Shown here piece after piece: positions 10,101 through 21,683 of a stretch of DNA of 64,000 bases (position 1 is its first letter; every line of letters begins with the position of its first letter). Origin of the DNA: Bretschneidera sinensis. Lineage: Eukaryota > Streptophyta > Magnoliopsida > Brassicales > Akaniaceae. The stretch is from NCBI GenBank assembly GCA_023935145.1, contig CM043698.1:86865501-86929500 (forward strand), written 5' to 3'. Both the position numbers and the translations under genes were made by a program. A model generated the notes under the pieces. The model did not search any database, had not been told where the DNA came from, and saw nothing but the letters and a program-made list of their open reading frames with translations.

Positions 10101-12166
10101 CCAACTAGAATATCCCTTTTCATTATATAGATTGAACTCCAATGTAAGAAAGTAATAGGCACATAAACAAAAAGAAAAGGCAGAAGAAGTTACATCAAAT
10201 CATCAATCAATATAATTACAATCACTAAACAAATGAAACCAACATAAGTACTGCAAGGATTACAGTACATCTTTTAAATCGGAAGAGTCGATCAAGAAAA
10301 AGAAGAATATGAAATATCACATAAACTAGTTATAGAAGCAGAACAAATCCCACTTGCCAAAAAAGAACAAATTCCAACCCAACATACACCCCCCCCCCCC
10401 CTCCCCCAAAAAAATCCCTACCCTTGCCATGACCTATCAGAGAAAAGGAACAGACAATGGACATGCATCATTCAAGAAGATTCCACATACAGACAAAACC
10501 ATTAAAATCACCAACAGCCCAAGGAAACAACAGGTGGACAAGCATTCACCCACTAAATAAAACTTTTTTTTTAAAGATATAATTGAAAAAATATAATAAC
10601 AACAGCAAGTGAAATTTGAAAAGTTTAATCTGGAAATTTAACTAGTAATCAGTGAAAATGTAGGATTAATATTCAGAATCCATTGTCCATATTTATATGC
10701 TTATATGTTTTCTCATCAAATGGAAAATACTATCAATAAAACATTTTAAAGTTACATTAATTAATTGGGAGCAAGAAATGGTTGGAAGCCACATTATCTA
10801 GCCAAACCAACCCCCTTCCCCAACCAAAAAAACACACACACACATGCACAGAGAAAGAAGAGGGAGGGAAGATACAGCCCTTAAATTCCAACAAAAAATC
10901 CGAACCACCCCCAACCCACCTAACTAAACAAGAAAACATAAAACATTTAAGCACTAAAAACACAGACTCCATAGAGAATCAGGTATTCAATAGAACCATT
11001 GCAACAATCAAAATTTAGAACCAGTAAATATAAAGAAGCACCAGAATAGAGATTAAAACAACTCAATGGTTCTGAGAAAATTGAAAAAAGACATATTTCA
11101 GTAGAAAACGTTATTTTCGGTTCCCTTATTTTTCATCTTAAGAAAAACCTACATAAATTGATCTCTGAGAACACAGTACAAAGTTTTCTTTTGTCATTTT
11201 CATTTTATATTCCTTTAATTTTTGGTTTCTGAAGACCATGCGAAATACGCATTCAGCCAGCCGTCACCATCACAATCAAAATCATTCACAGTACAAACTC
11301 TTTTTAAATTACAAAACACGGATTCAAAAATCAAGATCAATATACGCAACAAAAGTTAAAAAAGCAAAAATCACAGGATCACCAAAAGCATTAAATGAGA
11401 GCAAAAATAGTCTGGGAAATGGAATATGCGGTACAAATACAGGAATAATTCCTTTCTAGAGACCTACACAGGGAATATATCGAAGACCCAGCAGAAATTT
11501 AAACCAAACAAATCTAGAAAATATATACAAACCAATATGAAAATCCCAAAAATTACGAAAGAAAATGTAAACTCATTCAGTGGATTCAAATCAAAGAAAT
11601 AAAGAAAGGAACTTCACAAGAAAACAGCATTAAAAGGATTCAAATAATGAAACCAACTTATTGAACTCAAATCAGATACAAGAAAGTGAAACAAGCCACA
11701 TGAAAATCTCCATTAATTATCAAATGCAAAGACCCTGCGATAATTATTGAAAAACAGAGAAATGTCACCACCCCCAATCAGTTCAAATTGAAAACCGAAA
11801 AATACGCGCATGCCAAAATGCATTTCAATTGTAAAAACAGTAAGATCACAAGGAACTCACATCAATTGATGGAGTTCAACGCCAAATCAGAGGGGGGACA
11901 AAGACCCAGATCCAAAATCAGTTAACAAGCAAGAAAAAACGCAAGGATCCATTTTAATCGAAGAATCAAAAAAGAATTTGAGACTCAAAAAAATTGGCTA
12001 AAGACAACCGAAGATTGGATTAAAAAAAGATGAGCACTCACTTGGAGCCAGAGCTAAGAGTAGAAGCCATGGAGAACTTGGGAGATCTGAAGCTGGCCAT
12101 TGGCGGAAGAGCAAAAGATGGCAATTTCTGAGATTGAGAGAGGAAAGGATTGAGCTTGAGAGCCAT
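6633..12166 (-). CDS. SAD: Stearoyl-ACP 9-desaturase, plastid (three exons)
   Basis: The enzyme inserts the delta-9 double bond into stearoyl-ACP in the plastid stroma, using ferredoxin and O2, to make oleoyl-ACP. Joining 12166-12042, 8301-7797 and 7193-6633 gives an uninterrupted 396-residue protein, the usual family length. Introns obey GT-AG. Residues 1-33 (start [10 protein letters not shown]) are a typical transit peptide, and mature protein probably begins ASTLSS. All six di-iron ligands are present: E138, E176 and H179 (EENRH), E229, E262 and H265 (DEKRH). Residue 162 is Leu in GASLTSW where Pro is common in the family; its effect is unknown. No stop or frameshift is seen. Because paralogues differ in substrate (18:0 or 16:0), the exact isoform is not certain. 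Confidence 0.97.
7194..7796 (-). other. Desaturase intron 2
   Basis: This is a 603-base GT-AG intron between residues 210 and 211. It contains nothing recognisable. Confidence 0.9.
7797..8301 (-). CDS. SAD: Desaturase exon 2
   Basis: This exon is 505 bases, from acceptor TTGATGCAG|GGAAGTTG to donor GGAATG|GTGAGA. It encodes residues 42-210, with ligands E138, E176 and H179 and the conserved [11 protein letters not shown] segment. Confidence 0.97.
8302..12041 (-). other. Desaturase intron 1, about 3.7 kb
   Basis: This is a single GT-AG intron of 3740 bases. It is AT-rich, with a C-run near 10388-10402 and an AC microsatellite near 10831-10842. No ORF, transposon terminus or RNA gene was recognised in it. 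The short ORFs it contains have no family features. Confidence 0.85.
12042..12166 (-). CDS. SAD: Desaturase exon 1 (transit peptide)
   Basis: This exon is 125 bases and encodes residues 1-41 plus two bases of codon 42. The start ATG is at 12166-12164. The donor is CTCCAA|GTGAGT. A longer overlapping minus-strand ORF from 12219 is in another frame and does not join exon 2. Confidence 0.95.
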
Positions 12167-12232
12167 TTCTCTTGCTTTCTTTTCTCACTGTTTTTTTGTT
12201 CAGGTACAGTTTCCTCCACAGAAGAGAACTAG

Positions 12233-12243
12233 AAAAATATAAT
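12233..12243 (-). promoter_or_regulatory. Possible TATA box of the desaturase gene
   Basis: On the minus strand this reads ATTATATTTTT, about 70 bases upstream of the ATG. That would leave a 5' UTR of some 40 bases. Pyrimidine-rich sequence lies between it and the start. AT-rich DNA makes chance matches common. Confidence 0.4.
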
Positions 12244-12249
12244 AGTCGA

Positions 12250-13070
12250 GTCGAGAGAGAGGAAAGGACAATAAATAAAGCCGCTTTAATAGGTCATATA
12301 CGTGTCATAAGTATGTTTAGCATTTTGCTCATGAGATCCTCCATAATTACATGATTACCAAAATGCCTCTGAGATTATCAAGAATTACATGATTACCCAC
12401 CCAAAATGATTTTTTTATGTGAGAAAAAAGTACAAAAACGTTGGAAGGGAGAGATTTTTTTTTTTTTTAAAGAGTTGGTATGGAGAGGTAGGTGCGTTTG
12501 GTTTTTTTTTTTTTATTAAAGTGTTAAAAGTATTAAATATTGAATAAACATTTAATATAATTGAATTAATAAGAGTCAATGTTTGAAGATTGAATATAGT
12601 TACTGATCTGGACAAAATTTATATATATCATCATAAAAATATTCTCAATTTTTTTTTAATGAATTGAGTCAATCTCAATTTCTTTAAATAACCAATTTAA
12701 ACATAAAAATATATTAGGTTAACAATGAATACATATTACTAATTTAATGCTTAAATAGTTAATAAAATTAAAAAAAAAATCACCAATACAAAATTACATG
12801 AAAATTTTCAATAAATTATCAATCTAAATAGCTAAAATATAATATAAAAGGGTGCATGTTACAACAAGCTATCGACATAAAAACAATAAATAAATAAATA
12901 TATAATTTTTTTCTATTAAAAAATTCTTTTATTTCTTGTACAATGAAATTATCCAAAATAAATCAAATTACAAATATCATCCGTAAATGAAGATTCATAT
13001 TTTTATCAACAAATATACAAAACTATTTCATATAATTTGAAATTGCAATTTGTAGTACATAAATTTAAAA
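12250..13070. other. AT-rich intergenic sequence upstream of the desaturase
   Basis: It contains poly-T runs (12456-12468 and 12500-12513) and no supportable gene. It should contain the promoter region of the minus-strand desaturase gene. Confidence 0.5.
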
Positions 13071-13560
13071 TTACTCAAGGGGTGTTGCTGCCTCATATGT
13101 TAAACTAATATCAAGCACGCACCGATTTGATTCTGTTGAAATGGTTCTGATGCCTCTTGTGCTTGGTTTTCCAGCTTTCATAACATTCTTCTGTCCCTCA
13201 ACTTTTTTAAAAGCATTGGATTTTGCTAGGGTGTATGCCAATTGCTTCCTCCTGCAATGGCATATGTTCAGCAATCCAGAAAAAAGTTCAGGTATTGTAA
13301 TGAATCCTTAGCTAGAGCATTTCGATTGAAGTTCTCTGTCATGCAAAAATAGCTCCAAACTTATTCTCAATTATTTTTTCCAAAGGAAAGGAAACTGATC
13401 CATAATTACCTGAAAAGTTGCTTGAATTTTGCAGGTTATCCATTCTACCAGGAGGAGATGGAGCTCTCTTGCTATTATTTGGCATTGCCATTGTCCTGGG
13501 GATTTGGCATTAGGTGCCTAGCATCTATATCAACAGTTTCTTCTCTACAAACAAATAACT
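13071..13560 (-). pseudogene. Unrecognised minus-strand gene relic
   Basis: On the minus strand, 13548-13410 reads EETVDIDARHLMPNPQ and, after an apparent one-base frame change, NNSKRAPSPPGRMDNLQNSS up to a GTAATT donor-like site. 13274-13071 reads RRKQLAYTLAKSNAFKK and onward to a stop, preceded by the acceptor-like TTGCAG. Frames do not join cleanly, because the best splice produces an early stop. Composition looks more like protein-coding DNA than its surroundings do. No family was recognised. It may be a broken gene, or a small gene whose other exons lie at 14616-14650 and 15500-15640. Confidence 0.3.
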
Positions 13561-15100
13561 TACAATTACATTTTTCTTCAACGCAACTATAATGGTTTAT
13601 GATCTCGTTGCTAGACTTAATAATTAAAGCTTATCTTTAGTCATTTATGCAGTTCATTTTATTCATGAGATAATGATTGCAGAAGCCATAATGAAGAGCA
13701 AATTAGGTAAATTGACTGGCTAGGATGAATTCACAAGCACAAAAAGCATAGCATGACATATGTTATAGATTCTTCAAAACAAAGACCTACATTAGCTTTC
13801 ACCACATTAGCTTATGCATCACTTGCCATTTACATTCAAATGGTTGTGTTGATGATTATGATTAATCCATAAAAATTTCCACTTGATTTCATCATCTTAA
13901 GTTTCACATTCCATCAGATTACAAAAACTTCATGCATCATGATTTCCCTTGACACAGTCAATCAAATAAACTAGTGTTTTTTTTTTTGTTTTTTTTTTTT
14001 ACAGAAACCTCTAACAAAACAGTTAATCCCTCTATAACAACAGAAAATGACAGTTTTAACTTTAAGGGAAGAAGAAAAAAAAGGAAATACAATAAGGTGG
14101 AAGTGGAACTGCAACACTGATCTATAAAAAAAATTTCCTTTGACAAATAATGCTCCAAATGTTCTACACTCGGGCTTGCATTGTCACAACAAAAGGTTTA
14201 ACAACGGGAAGGGACATGTATGATATCTATTCATTCTAACTATGTGAATGCTTTTGTAACATCTAGTGTTGTTCTAAAAGAATACTGCAAAATTAAAATT
14301 AAAAACCTAAGACTAAAAGGCAGACTGAAGGAAGTACTTAATGATGGAAAGCATTAACAAATTACAAGCCAATCTAAAAAACACGATGTAATCTTTTTGA
14401 ATCCACTTAATTATATCTTTTTCTTTCCTCCTCACTCCCCCTTTTTTTCACTGGATCAAAACGCAACCTATCAAAACATATTGAAATTCAATACATGCTT
14501 GCCACTAATGCTCACGATGCTACATTGAAGGGGAAAGTACAAATTATTTATTTCCAAAAGAAAATAAATTAATCGTAGAACCACAAGGATCATAATGATA
14601 AGATAAACATCTTACAGGGAGATCCATCTCGACATCAAGCACTATAGCCTAACCAAGACATTAGGAAAGTTCAACCAAGCATTCAACAATATGGAGAAAT
14701 CAAATTCCCTATTTTCCTTCAAACTGCAACAATAGAATAGAACCAATTTCCTGACCTAACATTGTAGAACACAAACCAATTTCCAAACCTAACATTGTAG
14801 AACAAAAATAACATAGAATTAACTAGAGAAAAACCCCTTTTTGGAGACTTAACCTAATTACCAGATAACTTCGATCAAATAATCAATTTTAATAACACAA
14901 TTACAATACAACAAACCGAAAATTAACATCGAAAAAAAAACCTAATAAAATGAAAAATTAAAACCACCAATTGCTTGATAAGCTACGAGAAACAAAATAA
15001 AACCCATTGTGCAACTTGGCTCGTACAAACAAAATCACAAGAATTCTAATATTGCATATTATTAAATAATGAATTGTTTTAAGGAATTTCAAAACCATAT

Positions 15101-15141
<41 letters not shown>

Positions 15142-15499
15142 ATACCTGATGAACCCTAAAGGTAGGAGCTGGTGAAGGGGTTGGTGTTTGAAATTCAGTT
15201 CTAGACTTCTCTATTGCCCCTTCCTTGAATTAATTTCAGAGTTGTATATGACTGAGTTGAGTGAAGAAAACTGTTAAAGAGAAATATTTCATACAAAAAA
15301 TCAAAGAAAAACAAAGAAGCACTAGCAAAATTCAAATATGTCGAGATAAAGAACAAGGGTGAGAAAGAAAGAAACAAAAAAAATAATAATGAGAGAGGGG
15401 GAAGGAAAGAACACTTGAGAGGGGAAATGGAGAAATATCCACAGAGAGCAAATTACCTTTGGCAAAAGTAGAGAGAGAAAGAGAAATGTATGAAGCTTA
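13561..15499. other. AT-rich sequence without a recognised gene
   Basis: It includes a donor-like GTAAGATG on the minus strand near 14616 and many A-runs. If the relic is a real gene, this is largely intron. Confidence 0.4.
15107..15139. repeat. Poly-A run of 33 bases
   Basis: This is an uninterrupted run of adenines. No retroposon body or target duplication could be identified to its left, so it is reported only as a homopolymer. Confidence 0.9.
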
Positions 15500-15640
15500 C
15501 CTCTTTTAGATCGAAAACAACAGGAGAGAAGGACTTGCGGCGGGGAGAGCTGAATGGCGAGTTGCAGAGAGAGGAGAATGTCGAAGGAGAATGAGAGTTG
15601 ATTAGAGATGACAAAAAGATCTGACATGATGAGTATCCAG
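15500..15640 (-). other. Possible 5' exon of the relic
   Basis: On the minus strand, a pyrimidine-rich, UTR-like stretch ends in AAAAGAG|GTAAGC, a good donor site. It lies upstream of the 13.1-13.6 kb fragments on the same strand. No conserved protein is seen, so this is only a suggestion. Confidence 0.22.
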
Positions 15641-15949
15641 GGTATTTGTGATATTTTGATAAATGAGGAAGGGGTGTTTTTATTCAAAAACCGAATGGTA
15701 TTATGACATAATTTTGGGTTTGATTCGGTAAGATATGAGAAATGCCATAAGTGCAAACAAACAAAGCTTGAGAGTTCTTATTAATGTTGTGCAAGTGTTT
15801 TCACTTGCTTTCATTTCAATTCTGTTTCTCCGAGAGCGAGGTAAGGATAATAAATAAATCCCAGTAACTTTAAAAGATTGAAAGCCATTTTTCTTTGCTT
15901 TCCTTTCCAAAAAAAATTCCCTTTTATAATAGAAAAATAAAGACAATCT

Positions 15950-17255
15950 TTTCCCTATTCTTCTGAGGTAATTGTAAAGAAGTAAACATTATTGTGCTGC
16001 CAGTGCTACTTTTGAAAGAACCTCATATATTTCTGAATCTATATTAGTTCATCCCTGGATGATGGCATTGTTTGGGATCAAATTTAAACAGGTTTAAAGT
16101 TTGCTTAAATATTTTCTTGATTAGATAAGTTTAAACATTATACCAAATGACGCCAATGATTAGTGAGCCTTTTAGCTTATTTATTAATGATATCAAATTA
16201 GCAATGATGATCTCATTTTGTAAGATTCTAATTTAACATTATTTCTATTTAATCCACGAAACAACTTTGTTAAAAAAAAAAAAAAAGAAGAAGGGATTTG
16301 ACTCTAGAATCCGTATAATACTAAACTTTTGATTTGAAGTAATACCTAATAAATAAATGATGATTAATTATGATCAATTTTTATATAAAGACTTTTACTC
16401 CGAATTTATTAACAAAACTTTTACTCCGAATTTAATTTTTTTTGTTGAATGATGTGAGTGAATACTCCAAAAATGTTAGTTTAAATCGAAGACACTCCAC
16501 CATTCTGAAAAAACTTAATCATTAGATTAAAAGATTTACATTCCGTTTGGAACAAAATTAAAATTCATTTTATTTTATTTTTAAATAAATTGAAAATTAA
16601 TTTTTTGTTTGACTTTCTTATACTAAAGTATAAATTAAATTAAATTCCTATGTTTGAAATAAATTAAGACTTGAAAAAGATCGGAGAGAGAGAGAGAAGT
16701 CTTTTAGTCAATATAAGTTTTTACTCTTCATTTTATTAAATTCATTTGTAAATTTTATCAATCTTAATAGAATTTGCAACAAAATAACTCAATTCCACAA
16801 TGAATTCATTTACAAATGAACTTCATAATTTTTTTTTCTTTCCAAACATGAGTATGGAATTATAAATGAATTACATAAAATTTATAGAATTCGTCTGTTC
16901 TAACATACCCTAAGTAAAATTTTCATTTCATTTTATTTGATTAAAATTGTGACTACATTTTTTATTGAAAAATTATGACTACATAAAGTATGGTAAATCC
17001 TTATATGTCATAGTGTTTAGCGAATATAGAAAAATTTATACTTACTTTTTAATAATAAAAAATTCTGTTAATTAAAAGACTTAAATTGGTTTTTCTTAAT
17101 ACACCAATTTTATTTTTAAGAAAATATTAATTGAACTCTGTTTAAAATGTGGATTGTAAAGTAGACTAATTATGTTTTATCATTTTAAAAATTTTACAAA
17201 TTTTATCTAATAAAATTTTAAATTATTTAAAATGAAAACTCATAATTAACATAGA
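15950..17255. other. AT-rich intergenic DNA
   Basis: No gene, repeat terminus or RNA gene could be supported. Confidence 0.5.
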
Positions 17256-17399
17256 CTATGTTTAGAATTTTGAATAGGATAAGGAAAGGTAATTGAATAG
17301 GGTAGGGTAGCCATTACTCTATTGTGTGTTTGGAAAAGATTTAATAAAGAGATGATTAGGGTATTAATAATTACAAAATGCTTAAAGCACCCTAAAAAC

Positions 17400-17640
17400 T
17401 CTTTTTTTTTTCCTCAATGAGTTTTCTTACTTCTATTATAATCATTATTATCATTGTAATATTATTATCATTATTATTATAATAGTAATAAATATAGGTT
17501 ATTATTAAATTATTATTTTTATCATCATAATTATAATAATCAATTTATTATTATTTTAATATTATTGTAATTATAATTATAAAAAAAATATTAATATGTG
17601 TTATTATAATTATGATAATAATAATTTTGTAGAGATGGTG
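17400..17640. repeat. ATT/AAT-rich low-complexity stretch
   Basis: It consists of imperfect (ATT)n and (TAA)n runs, densest at 17435-17560. Confidence 0.7.
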
Positions 17641-17803
17641 AATAGTAAAAGATAGATAAGTAATTTTATATCACTACTCAGCTAAGTAAGCTTTATAAAC
17701 CCATCATGGGGTAAATAGTGCTTACTCAGTGTACATTGAGTAAGCACTACCCTACAATCCGAGACGGTATCATCACATTTTAAAAATCTCAGCACGACAC
17801 ATA

Positions 17804-18430
17804 TATGCAACAATAAAAATAATACCAACAGAAATTTTTATTTTAATCATTAACCCTCAACAAGGGAGGTACATCATTATGATATTAACTTAAACATAAT
17901 ATACAATATAAAATGCTTGAATATTTACAAATAAAATTTTTATATTTCATTTTCTCATTTGCCTGAGGATGTTGACACGTATATGGCTTATAGAAAATGA
18001 TTTCGTCTGACTCTCAACTCACCAGACTATTTGCTCTCTACCTGAAATCATTGTACAATGAGGGATGAGCTTCACAAGCTCAGTGAATTAAATTTACTAG
18101 AAGTATTCAATTTGTATAAATAGTCCTTTAATATCTAATCATTTATCTCTCATATGACTGGATAATAGCATATAGTCTAACATTTTAAATAATTTCTATC
18201 ATATCATACTTGTATATCTTTTTCTCACTATAACTGTCTCTCTGTGAGACTCATTTATCTACAAATAAATTCATAATATCAACAACTTTTCAAAAAAAAT
18301 ATTAACATGTAAAACATATGCAATGCATGAATTATTATTATTAGGACGTCTTCCCACATGTCGACATGTTTTTATTTTAGACCGGCCCCCTCCCGGTTCT
18401 TTTCTTTCTAGCATATACCGGTTGTTACGG
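17804..18430 (-). repeat. Extra copy of the 3' half of the solo LTR
   Basis: It begins TATGCAACAATAAAAATAAT and ends ATACCGGTTGTTACGG. The same order occurs from 18431 onward, interrupted by the inserted LTR, and ends near 20512. This is an internal tandem duplication of the LTR. Confidence 0.82.
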
Positions 18431-18500
18431 TATGCAACAATAAAAATAATACTAACATAAATTTTTATTTTAATCTTCAACCCTCAACAGAGGAAATACA

Positions 18501-19946
18501 TGAAAAGAATGCAAAATGTCATATATTTTTCTCCCTTAATGTTTAGTCTTTTATACTTATTTGGTGTCTAAATGTACTTATTATTCTTATATTTTGATTT
18601 AGGATGCAAATGGAGGCGTTAAGTGCAAAACGAAGCTAATTGGGTGATTTTGGATAGTTTTGATATTGCTTCGTAATCTGGGAATAACTCTCTCATCCGA
18701 GCTCTGATTGAAATGATTCAAGATGCTACAGAATGCCAATAAAAATCTATACAATTTTCATGTTTTGAGTTTTGAGAGATACTGGCTACATCAAGGTCGA
18801 AATCGGGCTTGGAGTTGTTGCACCTGCACTGTTGACGTTCTGGAACGTCCCTTAGCCTGCAATTCTAATACACTGATTTGATGTGGTTTATTTTCAAAAG
18901 TTTCCAGATCTGGTGCACGAAAATTCAAGCTAAAAACACTAGTTTCCTAGTTATATTAGGACTTTATTTTATTTTTAATATTTTCCTTAAATTAGTCGGA
19001 TTTGGATATTGTTATTTTAGGATAATATTTAGAATATTTTTAGGAGACCTTGTAGGTTTCTAATACTGAAAATAACGTGTATAAGAGGGGAGAAATCATT
19101 AGACTTCAGGGATGCCTCTCTTTCTCTCCTCTCTTCTCTAACTTCTCTTTCGAGTTTTCATCATGGCCCTGCATGGCTAAACTTTTATAATTGATTTAAG
19201 GAAACGGAAGCCTCGGAATTAATAAAACTGTGAGATCTAATATGTTTTTTTATATTGTTCAATTTATGCTTTGAGTATCGAATGTTCTTCTGTCCCTATT
19301 TTCATGATTGTCTCGTTTAATTACTAGGAGGCCTACTAGTTTATTATTCGTTGCAATCTACTGCTAGGTTAGATATCAAATTCGTAATTGTTTGATCCCT
19401 TTAATTTGTGAAGCAACTAAGACTTAATGATTTGTTGTGTCAGAAATTATTAGATCTTAGGAAGAATGCTTGACTAAATTAAATGCAACCGCATGTGCTT
19501 GTGTTGTTTAGCTTCATTGATCTCTCTAATTCTTAAGGCTGCTACTAGATTAAACCTTTAGCGTTTGTCTTGGGTTGTTTAGTAGTTAGGACTAATTAGA
19601 TCGCTTGTTTTCTAATTAACTGCGAATAAAGAGAGATAGGAAAATAATTCCAACGGTGAATATTCAAAGTGTGAATTGATATATACTTGCATTGATGATC
19701 AGTTGTAAAATTTCAATGGTGGATGTTGACTTAGATCAATGTTTGTTCTCTTGATTGATTTCGATATTTCAATTTGAATTGTTCATTAGTTGTTTTTCTT
19801 AAAATTGTTTTCGTTATACTCAAACCCCCCCATCCTTGTTCACGTAGTATAAAACTAGGCTAGATACTTTCCGTGGGAACAATCCTTACTCACACTACTA
19901 CATGTATTTTTAGGTTTTATTTTTAGTTGCGTGCGATAGCACACCA
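18501..19946 (+). mobile_element. Solo LTR, Athila/Tat-like, nested in the Tekay-like LTR
   Basis: This 1446-base insert has TG...CA ends and interrupts a duplicated copy that is continuous at 17804-18430. Its right end (CTTTCCGTGGGAACAA, then ACTACTACATG) resembles the end of the Athila-like LTR at 58929-58997. Flanking five-mers ATACA and GTGCA differ at two positions, consistent with a decayed target duplication. A 61-residue ORF at 18878 is not considered real. Confidence 0.65.
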
Positions 19947-20486
19947 GTGCATCATTCTGATATTAACTTAAACATAATATACAACGTAAAATGCATGAAT
20001 ATTTACAAATAAAATTTTTATATTTCATTTTCTCATTTGTCTGAGGACGTTGACACGTACGTGGTTTACAGAAAATGATTTCGTCTGACTCTCAACACTA
20101 AACTGTTTGTCCTGTCTGCTGCTTGAAATCATTGTATAATGAGGGATGAGCTTCACAATCTCAGTAAATTAAATTTACTAGAAGTATTCAATTTGTATAA
20201 ATAGCCCTTTAATATCTAATCATTTATCTCTTATATGACTGGATAATAGCATACAGTCTAACATTTAAATAATTTTTATCATATCATACTTTTATGTTTT
20301 TTTCTCACTGTAACTGTCTCTCTGTGAGACTCATTTATCTACAAATAAATGCATAATATCATCAACATTTCAGTAAAAATATTAACATGTAAAACATATG
20401 TTATACATGAATTATTATTATTAGAGAACGTCTTTCCACATGTCTACATGTTTTTATATTAGACTGGCCTCCTCCCAGTTCTTTTC

Positions 20487-20600
20487 TTTCCAGTATATAC
20501 CGGATGTCATGGTATTTATTTCTAGCATATACCAGCTGTCACGGTTTCCTTTATTTCCAGCATATACCGGTTGTCACGGTTTTTTAATTAGACCATCCCT
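20487..20600 (-). repeat. Short tandem repeats of 35-36 bp in the LTR
   Basis: Three tandem units carry the motif CATATACCGGTTGTCACGG. They correspond to the six-unit array at 52741-52957 of the full-length relative. Confidence 0.7.
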
Positions 20601-21683
20601 CTCCCGGTTCTTTTCTTTTATACACATGCATATGAACAATGATTTGAAATATAACAATAATATAAAAACAACATGAATTCAAATATTAAATTTAGCTATC
20701 TTGTCTTTCCTCGAATTTCTACTTGATAAATTTCATTAATTTCTTCTCCTCATATATTACATCAGTTCATTAATCATAACTCGTCAAGAATTTTATTTAT
20801 CACCATCATGCTTAAATCGACTCATTATTTTAATAATATTTCTTTTCACATAATAATTTTATACATGTCCAATATTCATATCATACCTATCAACCAAATT
20901 TTTATCTACCACTAAAGCATAAGCTGATAATTTATTTTAATTTTATCACTAGATATTTGATTTTTTATTTAGATTACTTAAAGTAAATCTAACTCACCAC
21001 GTAGCACTTAAAGCTACGCGTGGATCACCTCTTTGCCTTTCCCGTTCCTCTCAGCAATTTCTCTTGGTTCTTGATCGTCAACACCTGACATAATATTTAT
21101 ATTAAATTTCTGATTTATTCTTCAATTCTTCATAAACCACACCATTTGAAAATTCTCACTTTGAATTCCGGGAAATTTCATGTATGCTAAAAATTCAAAA
21201 ATAAACATTACATTATCACCTTCTGTTTTTCTGATAGCTTTTTGTAACTCTCTATAAAATTCTCCTGTAAACCCTTTCAAAATTTTGCTATTTCAACCTT
21301 TCTTTGGGTCCCCAAGTGTTTAAAGAAAACGAGTGATTTGAAAAAAAACTAAACGAAATCTATTAAGTGTAAATTACATTTACATATTATATATATATAT
21401 ATATAGAAAAAAAAAATTGTTGAAATATTGGCAGCCAAAGTTGTTGCCTTAATTCCCAAAGCTCCACGTCATTGGCCTTGTGGTAACACATGAAAGGCCT
21501 TCAAATTACATTTGGCAGCAGGTGTTGCCACCTGATACCACGTTTTCCATTTTTTTTTAATTATTTTATAAAAATTTGACTTTTCGCATTTAAATATATA
21601 TATTATTTTAACTCTATGTCATATTTATCAAAGTACTTCTTTACCCTTAGATTACAAATACGGGTGTTACACCTACTCAATGT

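Larger units (their letters stand above)
17751..21676 (-). mobile_element. Solo LTR of a Tekay/Del-like Ty3/gypsy element, rearranged
   Basis: On the minus strand the LTR starts TGTAACACCCGTATTTG at 21671, as in the full element at 51733, and runs to 17756. It is flanked by CCTAC at 17751-17755 and 21672-21676, the target duplication. The last 25-30 bases of the LTR are missing at 17756. Inside, a stretch of about 630 bases occurs twice (17804-18430 and 18431-18500 plus 19947-20512), and an unrelated LTR sits at 18501-19946. No gag or pol is present. Confidence 0.82.

Noticed and set aside
11998..12219. Minus-strand ORF of 73 residues over desaturase exon 1
   Set aside because: It is in a different frame from the transit-peptide reading and does not splice to exon 2.
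15107..15139. Poly-A run as the tail of a retroposon or processed pseudogene
   Set aside because: No gene body precedes it and no flanking duplication was found.
15322..15756. Minus-strand ORF of 144 residues
   Set aside because: It is Leu/Ser/Phe-rich from pyrimidine-rich DNA and overlaps a likely UTR exon; no domain is recognised.
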